The notes: generated by a model from the sequence alone, not told the origin. DNA of 64,000 nucleotides from an uncultured Sunxiuqinia sp. (GCF_963678245.1 NZ_OY782772.1:124001-188000), one strand, 5' to 3'; counted from the stretch's first letter, positions 36,015 through 45,617 are shown. Translations and numbers: made by a program.

Positions 36015-37184
36015 ATGAGAACACTTTATCAGAAATTTGAGACACTTTTGCAGAGTACAACAACCGATTTTAAACGTTATTTATACGAGAACGTGTCATG
36101 GGAAAGTCGAATGGTTGGAATTATTGGTGCTCGCGGAGTTGGTAAAACGACAATGATTCTACAACATATCAAGGAAAAATTAGATAACAAAATAGCTTTA
36201 TATGTTTCAGCTGACGATATGTACTTTAGTGAAAACAGACTTTTCGATTTAGCTGATAATTTTTACAAAAATGCAGGAGAATATTTATTTATTGATGAAA
36301 TACATAAATACACAGACTGGTCTCGGGAATTAAAAAACATTTATGATTCTTTTCCGACCTTAAAAGTGGTCTTCACTGGTTCTTCTGTACTTGACATACT
36401 GAAAGGTTCGGCTGATTTAAGTCGCAGAGCGATAATTTACAAATTACAAGGACTCTCGTTTCGCGAATATTTGAAACTATTTCATAACTATCAAATAGAA
36501 GTTTACTCTTTAAATCAAATAATCAATAACGAAATAAAACTTCCAAATATAGAACATCCCCTACCATTGTTTAATGACTATTTAAAACGTGGATATTATC
36601 CTTTCGGAGTTGAAGATGAAATAGATTTACGTTTAGGACAAATCATCGTACAAACATTAGAATCCGATATTCCACAATACGCAAACTTAAATGTAGGAAC
36701 AAGCCGAAAACTTAAACGATTGCTTTCCATTATTGCTGAAAGCGTACCTTTTAAACCCAATTTCTCCAAGATATCAGAAATGATTAGTGTAAGTCGGAAT
36801 TCCTTAGATGATTATTTTTCATATATGGAAAAAGCAGGACTTATTGGGCAGTTACGCAATGAAACAAGTGGTATCCGTGGATTAGGAAAAGTTGATAAGG
36901 TTTATTTGGATAACACAAATATCATTTTCAACTTGGTTGGAGATAAATCAAATCTAGGCAACATTCGAGAGACTTTTTTCTTCAATCAAATGCGAGTAAA
37001 AAATGAAGTTATATCTTCAAATAAAGCAGATTTTGTAATTGACAATTACACTTTTGAAGTTGGAGGAAAAAATAAGCAACAAAACCAAATAGAAAAAGAT
37101 GGTAAATCATTTGTAGTAAAAGATGACATCGAATATGGTTATCTAAATGTGATTCCTCTTTGGGCTTTTGGATTAAATTATTAA
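36015..37184 (+). CDS. AAA ATPase with DUF4143 domain
   Basis: A 389-residue protein. Walker A is GIIGARGVGKTTMILQ at residues about 36-52, Walker B EYLFIDEIHKYTDW near 95, and the sensor-like VVFTGSSVLDIL near 118. The C-terminal half is a DUF4143 domain (a winged-helix plus restriction-like fold; AGLIGQLRNETSGIRGLGK, then VGGKNKQQNQIEKDGKSFVV). This family is widespread; its role is uncertain. Full length, single gene of its cassette, with its own promoter. Confidence 0.88.
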   Translation: MRTLYQKFETLLQSTTTDFKRYLYENVSWESRMVGIIGARGVGKTTMILQHIKEKLDNKIALYVSADDMYFSENRLFDLADNFYKNAGEYLFIDEIHKYTDWSRELKNIYDSFPTLKVVFTGSSVLDILKGSADLSRRAIIYKLQGLSFREYLKLFHNYQIEVYSLNQIINNEIKLPNIEHPLPLFNDYLKRGYYPFGVEDEIDLRLGQIIVQTLESDIPQYANLNVGTSRKLKRLLSIIAESVPFKPNFSKISEMISVSRNSLDDYFSYMEKAGLIGQLRNETSGIRGLGKVDKVYLDNTNIIFNLVGDKSNLGNIRETFFFNQMRVKNEVISSNKADFVIDNYTFEVGGKNKQQNQIEKDGKSFVVKDDIEYGYLNVIPLWAFGLNY

Positions 37185-37210
37185 AAAGATTAAGATGAAA
37201 AAATGCCAGG

Positions 37211-37341
37211 CGTTAACAATCTGTATATGTCATAGTCAGTTCTGTGGGTAATTATAGGTTCATCACCCGCATTTACTTTATCTCGGCTTGACTGGAAAGT
37301 AGCCCGCAATCGGCTACATCACATACAGTTAACCGTTACAA
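37211..37341 (+). other. attC-like site N
   Basis: CGTTAAC to GTTACAA. GGCGTTAAC complements the cassette start GTTAACGCC (35901). Close relative of site C. Confidence 0.83.
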
Positions 37342-38032
37342 GCAATTAGATTTTTATGTAATTGCTGCTCTAAGTTTTGTCGGAGATATTGCTCTTTTCA
37401 ACTTTTATTCTTTGTTGGGCAACTTAATTTGTCCTAACATTTATTCAGTTCACATTTAGTGCTTTGTTGCTTTTAGGTGAAAACAAATTATTGTTTACGT
37501 TTAAGACAAGTCCAATTACAAATAATAAATTAAGTCGCCCTACTCTATTTCATGTTCAGCACTTTTTATAAACTTAAATCCGAGTTCAATTAAAGAGCAA
37601 CTTTATTCCGCAGTTTCATTCAAAGCTAAAAACTGCCTTGCACTTGTGGACACATTCGCCCCGCGCTTTCTTAAGCACTTAATGGTAGTTCTTTCTTGGT
37701 TGTTTAATCTTATTGTCGATAAATAAACAAACAACACTTATTTGTTGTGACACTTTAGCTTTTTAGAATCAACTATTTGTTTTTACGAGCTAAGTGTAAA
37801 TATTTTAAAAACGTCAGTATAAAAAATCAAACAAAAAAGCTCGCCAACACACTACTTATAGTTACCAAGCATAATATAAGTTGTAGGCAGTTTTTTATTA
37901 ACTGCTTGTAACAATTTGTATATTGCAGTACGGTGAGCTGCTAAAATTTGTTGCCTTTGCTCCTTTCTCTAGCATTTTTGTCGGTCGACAAAAACGCTCT
38001 TCGAATTCCGCACCGACAACATACAATTTTCC
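37335..38032. repeat. Gene-less cassette, tandem copy 1
   Basis: 698 bp from GTT at 37335 to GTT at 38033, about 90% identical by eye to the next 696 bp. No open frame beyond chance on either strand. Conserved blocks include TTGCTGCTCTAAGTTTTGTC and TTATTGTTTACGTTTAAGAC. Ends are complementary (GTTACAAGCA and TGCTTGTAAC). Confidence 0.85.
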
Positions 38033-38039
38033 GTTACAA
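37906..38039 (+). other. attC-like site O
   Basis: TTGTAAC to GTTACAA. Arms CAATTTGTATATTGCAGTAC and CGACAACATACAATTTT pair. Inner stem TTTTGTCGGTCGACAAAA is a perfect hairpin. Confidence 0.83.
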
Positions 38040-38728
38040 GCAATTAGTTTTTCATGTAATTGCTGCTCTAAGTTTTGTCGGAAAAATTGCTCTTTTCAAC
38101 TTTTAATCTATATCGAGCAACTTAATTTGGTCTAACATTTATTCAGTTTCTATTCAGTACTTTGTTGCTTTTAGGTGCAAACAAATTATTGTTTACGTTT
38201 AAGACAAGTCCAATTACAAATAATAAATTAAGTCGCCCTACTCGATTTCATGTTCGGCACCTTTTATAAACTTAAAACCGAGTCCAATCAAAGAGCAACT
38301 TCATTCCGCAATTTCAATCAAAGCTAAAAACTGCCTTGTGCTTGTGGACAAGTTCGCCCCGCGCTTTCTTAAGCTCTTAATCGTAGTTCTTTCTTGGTTG
38401 TTTAATCTTTTAATCGATAAATAAACAAACAACACTTATTTGCTGTGGCACTTTAGCTTTTTAGAATCAACTACTTGTTTTTGTGAGCTAAGTGTAAATA
38501 TTTTAAAAACGTCAGTATAAAATTCAAACAAAAAAGCTCGCCTGCACACAACTTTTAGTTACCAAGCATAAAATAAGTTGTAGTCAGTTTTTTATTAACT
38601 GCTTGTAACAATTTGTATATTGCAGTACGGTGAGCTGCTGTATTTGTTGCCTCTGCTCCTTTCTCTAGCATTTTTGTCGGTCGACAAAAACGCTCTTCGA
38701 AATCCGCACCGACAACATACAATTTACC
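38033..38728. repeat. Gene-less cassette, tandem copy 2
   Basis: Diverged tandem copy of 37335-38032 with many scattered base differences, so the duplication is older than that of the 605-bp pair. No gene seen. Confidence 0.85.
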
Positions 38729-38735
38729 GTTGTGT
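38603..38735 (+). other. attC-like site P
   Basis: TTGTAAC to GTTGTGT; sister of site O. The next cassette starts GTTGTGTGCTATT; its matching end is missing, presumably lost with IS3 copy 1. Confidence 0.8.
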
Positions 38736-38754
38736 GCTATTATAACGAACCGAG

Positions 38755-40155
38755 ATGCATTGTAAATACAATATTGACATAACTGATAGTGTTAAGTTCG
38801 TTAAAGACTTAAAAACAAAACCATTTGTAGAAATTGATGGGGAACACATTTGGAGTTTAGGATATGACACAAAGCCTTTTGACGATGAATATGAACCGCC
38901 AGAGAATTTTCCAAATTGTTGTGGATATCATAAAAGTATAGTTGAGCATACTCAAGAATGGTTGATTAAATTTCCTGATTGTTGTGCAAGTCATAAAAAG
39001 TTGAAAACCAAATATTGGTTTAACAAAGAGAATTATAAGCTTTTGCCTATAAAGGTTGTTAATGAGTTGTCTTATACAGAGAATTTTATTGCAAGAAATT
39101 TAGATAGTGATTTATGGTATAAAAACATTACCGACTATATCGAATATTCAATTGAAAGTTTTGGAGTTCCAAATATTGGAGGTGATAGGTATTTAGCGAA
39201 CCTTGAACATTGGTTGAAGAATACTGAACCTACAGATTTTGAATTACCTGAAAACAAGCGCGAAAAACTATTAGAGTTTATTGAAAAACTTAACAATCCA
39301 GGAAAGAAAGTCAATACTGATTTAAATATCTTACATACGACATTTCAAAAATGGCTAAAAACATTTCCTGACCTTCCGTTCTTCAAAAAACTTAAAGAAC
39401 AACTAAAAGGGAAAATGCCTTTCAACCTGCTCCTTTATGAACCTAATCATAATAGATTTACAGGTTTGACGAAAGCGAAAATTAGGACACAGAGTGAGCT
39501 TATTGAGATTTTAATCAACTCCACAAAGAATTTATTAGGTGCAATTGACACTCCAAAGTTGTTATCTAATGGGCTAATTTCTGATAAAGTTAAATATCAA
39601 ATAGATTTACTTAATGAACAACATAAAGTTAGGCAAAACCAACTGCTTGTTGACTATTCTGATAATGAAGTTAAGTATGTGAAAATTATAAAAAAGTGGC
39701 TGAAAAACGAAAAGTCATTTTTATCTGAACTTCAGCCATTAATAAAAAACTATAACTCCATGCCAAAACTTTTTATTACTGAAAAACGAGAAGCTTTTGA
39801 GAAACCTTATCTAAAAGTATTTCTTAGAGACAAAAGTAAAATTGAAGAAACAGCGAGTTTAATAAGTTCGCTTCAATCTGTTAAAAAAGCAAATATTACT
39901 GAAAATGCAGAAAAGGATATTACTGTATACCCTGCGAAGACATATACTGTAGATGAAATGATTACAGAAATTGAAATTGCTCTTGATTCATTTTTAACAG
40001 GAGGAACTCTTGACCCTGTTTTTGAGGATAAGATTAGTTCGTTAAGCGAAAAAGGATATGAAGATATATTAACTTATATTCGGAATTATGGGAAAAATCT
40101 TGAAAAATTTAAAAGTCTTTATGACAAGTTTGATGAAGAAGGTGTGACGTCCTAA
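38755..40155 (+). CDS. Hypothetical protein, 3' end cut by IS3 copy 1
   Basis: At least 463 residues of its own sequence, then a few codons (VTS) supplied by the IS end. Two CCxxHK motifs, PNCCGYHKSI (near 48) and PDCCASHKKL (near 73), look like a paired metal site. The rest is helical and Lys-rich with a LERD-free, coiled-coil-like C-terminus (LSEKGYEDILTYIRNYGKNL). I recognise no family. The true C-terminus is unknown because the element replaced it and the attC-like site that should follow. Confidence 0.6.
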   Translation: MHCKYNIDITDSVKFVKDLKTKPFVEIDGEHIWSLGYDTKPFDDEYEPPENFPNCCGYHKSIVEHTQEWLIKFPDCCASHKKLKTKYWFNKENYKLLPIKVVNELSYTENFIARNLDSDLWYKNITDYIEYSIESFGVPNIGGDRYLANLEHWLKNTEPTDFELPENKREKLLEFIEKLNNPGKKVNTDLNILHTTFQKWLKTFPDLPFFKKLKEQLKGKMPFNLLLYEPNHNRFTGLTKAKIRTQSELIEILINSTKNLLGAIDTPKLLSNGLISDKVKYQIDLLNEQHKVRQNQLLVDYSDNEVKYVKIIKKWLKNEKSFLSELQPLIKNYNSMPKLFITEKREAFEKPYLKVFLRDKSKIEETASLISSLQSVKKANITENAEKDITVYPAKTYTVDEMITEIEIALDSFLTGGTLDPVFEDKISSLSEKGYEDILTYIRNYGKNLEKFKSLYDKFDEEGVTS

Positions 40156-40181
40156 AATATGTCTACACTAAAAAAGTAGAT

Positions 40182-40553
40182 ATGTATAAAAATGATAGAG
40201 TAACACGGCGTTACAGCGAGAGTTTTAAACTCAAAATTTTAGCCGAACTTAGCACGGGTAAATACTCAAAAAGACAATTATCCCGGATTTATGGGATACA
40301 GTCAAGTACAATCAATGAATGGGTACGAAAGTACGACCGCAAAGATTTAATGAATACGCGTATTATGGTACAAACAAAAGATGAGATCAGCCGCTTAAAA
40401 GAACTTCAAAAAGAAATTGAGCAGCTAAAAAAACTCTTGATTAAAAAGGATTTAGACAAGCTCGTACAAGATTCGTATTTGGAAGTGGCTGCCGAAAACT
40501 TAGGCTACAAAAGTGTTGAGGAACTAAAAAAAAACTTAAACATCAAGCCCTGA
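40182..40553 (+). CDS. IS3-family transposase OrfA
   Basis: A 123-residue DNA-binding protein with a helix-turn-helix (LSTGKYSKRQLSRIYGIQSS) at residues about 22-45 and a leucine-zipper-like coiled coil (ISRLKELQKEIEQLKKLLIK) at about 70-90. Its TGA overlaps the OrfB start by one base, so OrfB may be made by termination-reinitiation as well as by frameshifting. Confidence 0.92.
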   Translation: MYKNDRVTRRYSESFKLKILAELSTGKYSKRQLSRIYGIQSSTINEWVRKYDRKDLMNTRIMVQTKDEISRLKELQKEIEQLKKLLIKKDLDKLVQDSYLEVAAENLGYKSVEELKKNLNIKP

Positions 40554-41410
40554 TGAAAGCTACCTCAACAACAAAACAAACGGGTATAGCAAGCATGTCG
40601 GAGGTATGTGCCCTATTCCACCTAAAACGCGATGCATTCTATAAATACATTAAGCGTTGGGAACGCTACAAATCAGTTGAATCGCAAGTAATACAGCTTG
40701 TAAAAGAAGAACGGAAAGAGCAACCCAGAGTGGGCGTACGTAAGCTACACGAAACACTGCAACCCTCTTTTGAGGCCAAACAGATTAAACTTGGAAGGGA
40801 CTCTCTGTTTAATATACTCAGAGCGAATAATATGCTGGTGAAACGGAAAAGGGCGTATGCTAAAACAACCAATTCATATCACCATTTCCATAAATACAAC
40901 AATCTTATCAAGGAGTTGGAAATCACAAAACCAAACCAGGTATGGGTTTCTGATATTACATACATCAGAACCGTTAAAGGCTTTTGTTATTTAGCGCTGA
41001 TTACAGACTTGTATTCACGGAAAATAATCGGACACGACATCAGCGATAGCCTGGAGCTGTCGGGATGCCTACGGGCCCTCAAAAAGGCCCTGTGGTATAC
41101 AAGACCAGCGGCCGGGCTTATACATCACTCCGACAGAGGGGTGCAATATTGCAGTCATATGTATGTAAATGAGTTAAAAAGAAAAGGAATAAACATAAGT
41201 ATGACAGAAGAAAATCATTGTTATGAAAACGCAGTTGCTGAAAGAGTTAACGGCATTTTAAAAGATGAGTTCTATCTCGACCAGTGCTTCTTTTCAACCA
41301 GCCATGCAAAACGTGCTACAAAAAATGCTATTAAACTATATAATAATAAAAGGCTTCATTTATCTTTAGGGTATAAAACACCAAACGCAGTGTTTAAAAA
41401 TGTAGCTTAA
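40553..41410 (+). CDS. IS3-family transposase OrfB (DDE integrase)
   Basis: A 285-residue catalytic subunit. The DDE triad is in VWVSDITYIRT (D), IHHSDRGVQYCS (D) and ENAVAERVNGILKDE (E). An HTH_21-like region (RVGVRKLHETLQPSFEAKQI) precedes the core. Intact. Nearly identical to the copy at 45989-46846. Confidence 0.94.
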   Translation: MKATSTTKQTGIASMSEVCALFHLKRDAFYKYIKRWERYKSVESQVIQLVKEERKEQPRVGVRKLHETLQPSFEAKQIKLGRDSLFNILRANNMLVKRKRAYAKTTNSYHHFHKYNNLIKELEITKPNQVWVSDITYIRTVKGFCYLALITDLYSRKIIGHDISDSLELSGCLRALKKALWYTRPAAGLIHHSDRGVQYCSHMYVNELKRKGINISMTEENHCYENAVAERVNGILKDEFYLDQCFFSTSHAKRATKNAIKLYNNKRLHLSLGYKTPNAVFKNVA

Positions 41411-41577
41411 AATTAATGTTTAACCTGTAGCCGTATTCTAGGACTAGACATAATGGCGGACATTATTTCGTTCATAATTTATCAAATACTATATCAAAAA
41501 TTTTATTTAAGAATAATTTATTCATTATTTCACGCTCTATTATTTTGAAACACTAATCTAAAATAAGAATTACAATT

Positions 41578-42552
41578 ATGTATAAACGTAATCATGGAAT
41601 TGATCTTCTAAAATTTATTGCAGCATTAATGATAACTAATAGTCATTTTATTCCACTCTATCAAGATCACAATATAAGCTTTGCAACATTGGGGGTACAT
41701 GGAAATGCTTTGTTTTTTTTTGTTTCTGGTTTTTTTCTTACAAATATTAAGACAACCGATGGAAAATTTATAAGATTTGATATTTGGATAAGAAAGAAAA
41801 TAATCAGATTATGGCCGACAATAATTGTATTCTTTGTTTTTGCAAACTTATTATTTTCGAAAGAAATTAGTTGGTATGATTTTCTATTTGCAGGGCATTA
41901 TTGGTTTGTAAGGTGTTTTATTATTAGTTTTTCGATAATTTATTTTATTCTTAAATATTTAAACCAATACTCAAAACATATATTAGTTTTATCTATCATA
42001 TTTTCATCATTTTATATATTTATATCTCCTAAAGTTAATGGGTCAATTTATCATGCATTTCATTATGTGTGCTACTTCAGTTCAATGATGTTAGGCGTTA
42101 ATATAGGTTTATATAAGGACAAAATAAAAACTCGAAATCTATTATTTGATTTGACTTTATGTGCAACCTCTTTTATAATGTATTTCATAATATTATCTCT
42201 TGGAAAAGGAAAATCAGATAACTGGTATTACATTCAATTATTTGCAGTTTTTCCTTTATTACTTTTTCTATTTTATTCATATAAAATTGTTAGTTACAAT
42301 TGGTGTTCGAGAATTGCAAATTTTAAAATCTGGTCAATTGTTTTTATTATATCATCTTTAACTTATGAAATTTATATCGTACAATTTGACATAATAACAG
42401 ATGCATTTAATAAATGGTATCCACTTAACACAGTCATTGTATTTGCTATAATAGTGGTTATTGCTTACGCTTTAAGAGTTTTTACGAACTTTTTTTTACT
42501 GTTATTTTCAAGTAAGGATTGGAATATTAAACAAATTCTTAGTTATAAGTAA
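41578..42552 (+). CDS. Membrane acyltransferase (OafA/Acyl_transf_3 family)
   Basis: A 324-residue polytopic membrane protein with about ten helices. The N-terminus GIDLLKFIAALMITNSHFIP carries the conserved His, followed by HGNALFFFVSGFFL and the FDIWIRKKIIRLWPT Arg block, all typical of acyltransferase-3 enzymes, which O-acetylate or otherwise acylate surface sugars. It ends its cassette; the left end of the cassette is missing next to IS3 copy 1. Could modify surface polysaccharide and so block phage adsorption, which is only a guess. Confidence 0.85.
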   Translation: MYKRNHGIDLLKFIAALMITNSHFIPLYQDHNISFATLGVHGNALFFFVSGFFLTNIKTTDGKFIRFDIWIRKKIIRLWPTIIVFFVFANLLFSKEISWYDFLFAGHYWFVRCFIISFSIIYFILKYLNQYSKHILVLSIIFSSFYIFISPKVNGSIYHAFHYVCYFSSMMLGVNIGLYKDKIKTRNLLFDLTLCATSFIMYFIILSLGKGKSDNWYYIQLFAVFPLLLFLFYSYKIVSYNWCSRIANFKIWSIVFIISSLTYEIYIVQFDIITDAFNKWYPLNTVIVFAIIVVIAYALRVFTNFFLLLFSSKDWNIKQILSYK

Positions 42553-42674
42553 CTTTCGTTAAGTTATGTGCCATAGACATAAGTTTTTGAATTATGATAT
42601 TATCAAAGAACTAAGCTATTATTTAAAGATAAAAATCACTACTTAGTTAAAATGAAAATACATGGAGTTACGTT

Positions 42675-42807
42675 GCCTAACAAGTGGTCATAAAACATTG
42701 CGCGGATAGTGCTAAATGTAAAAGAAATAGCTATTAATAAACGGTCTAGGGGTTTGATAGGGAAGTGTTTCAAAATGCGCAACGTTTCATACCACAGGCT
42801 GTTATGC
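42675..42807 (+). other. attC-like site Q (ends acyltransferase cassette)
   Basis: GCCTAAC to GTTATGC. Arms AGTGGTCATAAAACATTGCG and CGCAACGTTTCATACCACAG pair. The expected cassette start (GTTAGGC) has been lost. Confidence 0.78.
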
Positions 42808-42826
42808 AAAATATTAATAAACACCA

Positions 42827-42958
42827 GTGACTAAATTAAAACTACTTTTTATAACAGCTGTATTTCTTTTCTCAAACTGTTCAAATGGACAAAACTCCAA
42901 AACCGAGATGGCATTGTATAATGTCGGATTAGGAAGAACTGAGCTTAAAAACAAATAA
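42827..42958 (+). pseudogene. Truncated lipoprotein-like cassette gene
   Basis: From a GTG start, a signal segment (KLLFITAVFLFSNC, a lipobox-like end) and about 15 more residues (SNGQNSKTEMALYNVGLGR) are followed by IS110 sequence and a stop. The remainder of the gene, and the left half of its attC-like site, are gone. It is the remnant of a cassette that starts GTTATGC at 42801. Confidence 0.6.
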
Positions 42959-43018
42959 AAACCCATAATTTTTGATTTAAAACACCCTGTTTTTTTGGGG
43001 GCTGTTCCCAAAGAAAAA

Positions 43019-43996
43019 TTATTGACCGACGATGGTACTTCGATAGGCCGGATCGTATGGTATCCCTGATTTGGCAATGGCAAAAGCTTGTTTGACCAAT
43101 TTGTTGCATACAGCAATTAAAGCTAGCTTTTTTGACTTTCCTTTGTTTACAATTCGTTGATACAATGCATGGCACTGAGGATTGCATTTACTGGCTGTAA
43201 AACTGCACATAAACAAATGGTTGCGCATATTCGGATTGCCCCGTTTACTGATTCGGGACTGCCCGTTTATACTTGTACCTGAAGTATGTTCCGTAGGAGC
43301 CAGTCCAAAGAATGCGGATACCTGACGGTAGTTATCGAAGTTCCGAAAGCCATTACTCATAATTATCAGGTAAACCGCAGTCTTTTCTCCCACTCCGGGA
43401 ATAGAAGTTATATTGCTCAATAAATCACCATCGTATTGTTTTATAAGCACTTCAATCTCCTGTTCCAAAAGGACAATCTCATCCTTAACATGACGTAGCT
43501 GACGTTTCAATGAAGTGATAATCCTGCCCGTTTTAACACCCCTGCTTTCCAGTCCCTGGATATGGTTCTTTAAGGCTGTATTCTGCTTTAAATATAACAC
43601 TACAACTTTCTGAAGCTGCTTACTCTTTTCGATGTATTCAGGTTCCGGAATCCATTGTTTAAGTGGTTGTTCCTGAGCAAACAATGCAATCATTCGAGCA
43701 TCACTCTTATCGGTTTTATTCTGCTGCAGCTTCATCTGAATAAAACGTTTAATGGTTAAAGGATTTACCACAGAAACTTCAATCCCTTTTTGGTAGAGGA
43801 AAACGGTAAGCTGTTGGTAATAACTTCCGGTTGATTCCATCACGCAATGAGTGTTGGACTTCATTAATTTGTAAAACAAGCGAAAACCCTTTGAATCATT
43901 ACTGTAACAATGATGCCCTGTTGATAAATCCCATACATCGAATGTCTCTTTTGAGATGTCAACTCCAATAAAATGTTTACTTTTATACATAACCAT
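43019..43996 (-). CDS. IS110-family transposase (DEDD recombinase)
   Basis: 325 residues, almost the same as copy 1, with IGVDISKETFDVWDLSTG, KTDKSDARMIALFAQEQ and SINGQSRISKRGNPNMRNH all intact. Differences include QQLTV for QQLAV and GEKTAV for GKKTAV. Upstream non-coding DNA (43997-44198) is a second candidate guide-RNA locus. Confidence 0.94.
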   Translation of the reverse strand: MVMYKSKHFIGVDISKETFDVWDLSTGHHCYSNDSKGFRLFYKLMKSNTHCVMESTGSYYQQLTVFLYQKGIEVSVVNPLTIKRFIQMKLQQNKTDKSDARMIALFAQEQPLKQWIPEPEYIEKSKQLQKVVVLYLKQNTALKNHIQGLESRGVKTGRIITSLKRQLRHVKDEIVLLEQEIEVLIKQYDGDLLSNITSIPGVGEKTAVYLIIMSNGFRNFDNYRQVSAFFGLAPTEHTSGTSINGQSRISKRGNPNMRNHLFMCSFTASKCNPQCHALYQRIVNKGKSKKLALIAVCNKLVKQAFAIAKSGIPYDPAYRSTIVGQ

Positions 43997-44198
43997 TAGA
44001 TTATGAAAGAACGAATCTACGGTAATATAGCAACCTAAAAACAGGCTTTTAGCCCAGAGAACTGATCGTATTGCAGTAGTAAAAGAGTGGTGATAATCTT
44101 TGTTGACAGGCTCTGATGGCCTAAATTGTAACTCAACCTTACTCCACTCTTTCGTTCTTTCTGTTTATTGATAAAAGATAAGAAAATGTAAACTTAGG
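43997..44198 (-). ncRNA. Candidate IS110 bridge RNA region, copy 2
   Basis: Matches the block upstream of copy 1, with the same GAAAGAACGA/TCGTTCTTTC and AAAGAGTGG/CCACTCTTT stems. Single copy here. Confidence 0.55.
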
Positions 44199-44322
44199 AA
44201 TTGTATATGGCAGGCGGGGGTTTTAGCGGTCTGACAAGTCAGACCTTGCGCCCACTTTCCTGCGGGTCTGACACGATTTCTTCCAGAAATCCCGCCCGAC
44301 CACATACAAGTGACCGTTAGCA
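44199..44322 (+). other. attC-like half-site R (right half only)
   Basis: Right part of a site of the B/J/M family, from TTGTATATGG to GTTAGCA. The left TAAC part was replaced by IS110 copy 2. Confidence 0.75.
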
Positions 44323-44333
44323 GCTATAATAAA

Positions 44334-45371
44334 ATGACAAGCATAATGCAGAAAACATTAATCATTCTGATTTTTATTTTAGGAACATTTGTAAATGTTC
44401 AAAGTCAGAACACAGAGAATAATCCCAAAGTTATTACTGACAAAAAAACATCATCAACTTGGAAGTTATATACTTCAAGTAACTCTGTTTTACCTGACAA
44501 CATGTCAAGGGAAGTTGACATTGACAGTAATGGAATCATATGGTATTGTACAGACGATGGTTTAGTAAAAATAGATGGTGATAATTGGACAGCTTTAACT
44601 GTGGCAAACTCAGGACTACCAATCAATAAGCCTGGCAAAACACATACTTGGACAACAAATTTATCTGTAGATAAACAAAATAGAGTTTGGGTCAAATTTT
44701 TCCAAAAAATAATAATGTACGATGGGAACAAATGGGTAAAATATGACACGACAAATTCTCCTCTAGAGTCAGTCCATGATATTTCTGTCGATAAAAATGG
44801 AGTAATTTGGTTTGGAACATCTATTGGTTTAATTAAATATGATAATGGTAAATGGACTTCATTCAACACAGACAATTGCGACATAGCTTCAAATGAAGTT
44901 AGAGAAGTTTATTTAGATGATAATAATATATTATGGGTTGCAACGGACTCTGGAATATCAAAATTAGAAAATTCAAAATGGAGTGTTCTAAACAAGAAGA
45001 ATTCCTCATTACCAAGCAACAGTGTTGACTGTGTAAATGGAGATGCATTTGGAAACATTTGGATTGGCACAAATGAAGTAAAAGGTAAAGGGGGTTTGGT
45101 GAAAATTGACAAGAACGATGAATGGACAGTTTATACTACAAAAAACTCAAAATTACCTTCAAATACTGTTTGGGACATCAAATTTGAAAATGAAATAATT
45201 TGGTTGAGCCTTAATAAAGGTGGATTGGTAAGATTTGATGGGAAAAAATGGGAAGTTTACAATACTCATAATTCAATTATTCCTCATGATTATGTTTGTT
45301 CAGTGGCAGTAGATAAAAATGGAAATAAATGGATAGCAACTTTTGGGGGCTTGGTATGGACAGATAGATAA
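44334..45371 (+). CDS. Secreted beta-propeller protein (Reg_prop repeats)
   Basis: A 345-residue protein. The ATG at 44334 precedes a signal peptide (MQKTLIILIFILGTFVNVQS); an earlier in-frame start lies in the attC-like site. At least six repeats of about 50 residues follow, each with a pattern such as VDKNGVIWFGTSIGLIKYDN and LDDNNILWVATDSGISKLEN, the Reg_prop blades seen in the periplasmic part of Bacteroidota hybrid sensors. Here there is no kinase, so it is a free-standing propeller. Function unknown. Confidence 0.8.
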   Translation: MTSIMQKTLIILIFILGTFVNVQSQNTENNPKVITDKKTSSTWKLYTSSNSVLPDNMSREVDIDSNGIIWYCTDDGLVKIDGDNWTALTVANSGLPINKPGKTHTWTTNLSVDKQNRVWVKFFQKIIMYDGNKWVKYDTTNSPLESVHDISVDKNGVIWFGTSIGLIKYDNGKWTSFNTDNCDIASNEVREVYLDDNNILWVATDSGISKLENSKWSVLNKKNSSLPSNSVDCVNGDAFGNIWIGTNEVKGKGGLVKIDKNDEWTVYTTKNSKLPSNTVWDIKFENEIIWLSLNKGGLVRFDGKKWEVYNTHNSIIPHDYVCSVAVDKNGNKWIATFGGLVWTDR

Positions 45372-45380
45372 AATTACAGC

Positions 45381-45571
45381 TGCTAACAAAAGCTATATGT
45401 AATGCGGGGTTCAGCGGGTAATTCAACCGCAGTTCTTCGTTGCAACACCGCCAATTCGTCTTTGACGACTTGGCTATAAAAACAAAAATATGAATAAACG
45501 AATTGGCTCAGTGGCAGCCTGACAGTGAAGCATTTCAAAGTCCCGCACTCCACATAGCCAAACCGTTAGCA
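45381..45571 (+). other. attC-like site S (long form)
   Basis: TGCTAAC to GTTAGCA. AGCTGCTAAC complements the cassette start GTTAGCAGCT (44316). Inner stem matches that of site H. Confidence 0.83.
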
Positions 45572-45617
45572 TGCATGTTGTGTCGTCCTAAAATATGTCT
45601 ACACTAAAAAAGTAGAT

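Larger units (their letters stand above)
40145..41450 (+). mobile_element. IS3-family insertion sequence, copy 1
   Basis: 1,306 bp with imperfect ends, TGACGTCCTAAAATA at left and the complement of TGTCTAGTCCTAGAATACGG at right. Two transposase genes overlap as TGATG. No target duplication is visible, and an expected attC-like site is missing here, so adjacent deletion or recombination is likely. Confidence 0.88.
42934..44198 (-). mobile_element. IS110-family insertion sequence, copy 2
   Basis: Same ends as copy 1 (AAGAACTGAGC to AACTTAGG) and the same right flank (ATTGTATATGGCAGGCGGGG and about 120 bp more), but a left flank inside a gene. One non-coding block only. The shared right flank and odd left flank suggest IS-to-IS recombination or a deletion next to the element. 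Confidence 0.85.

Noticed and set aside
16286-45571. Palindromes read as rho-independent terminators or REP repeats only
   Set aside because: They lack U-runs, are too long, and that would not explain complementary cassette ends or duplication cut at GTT.
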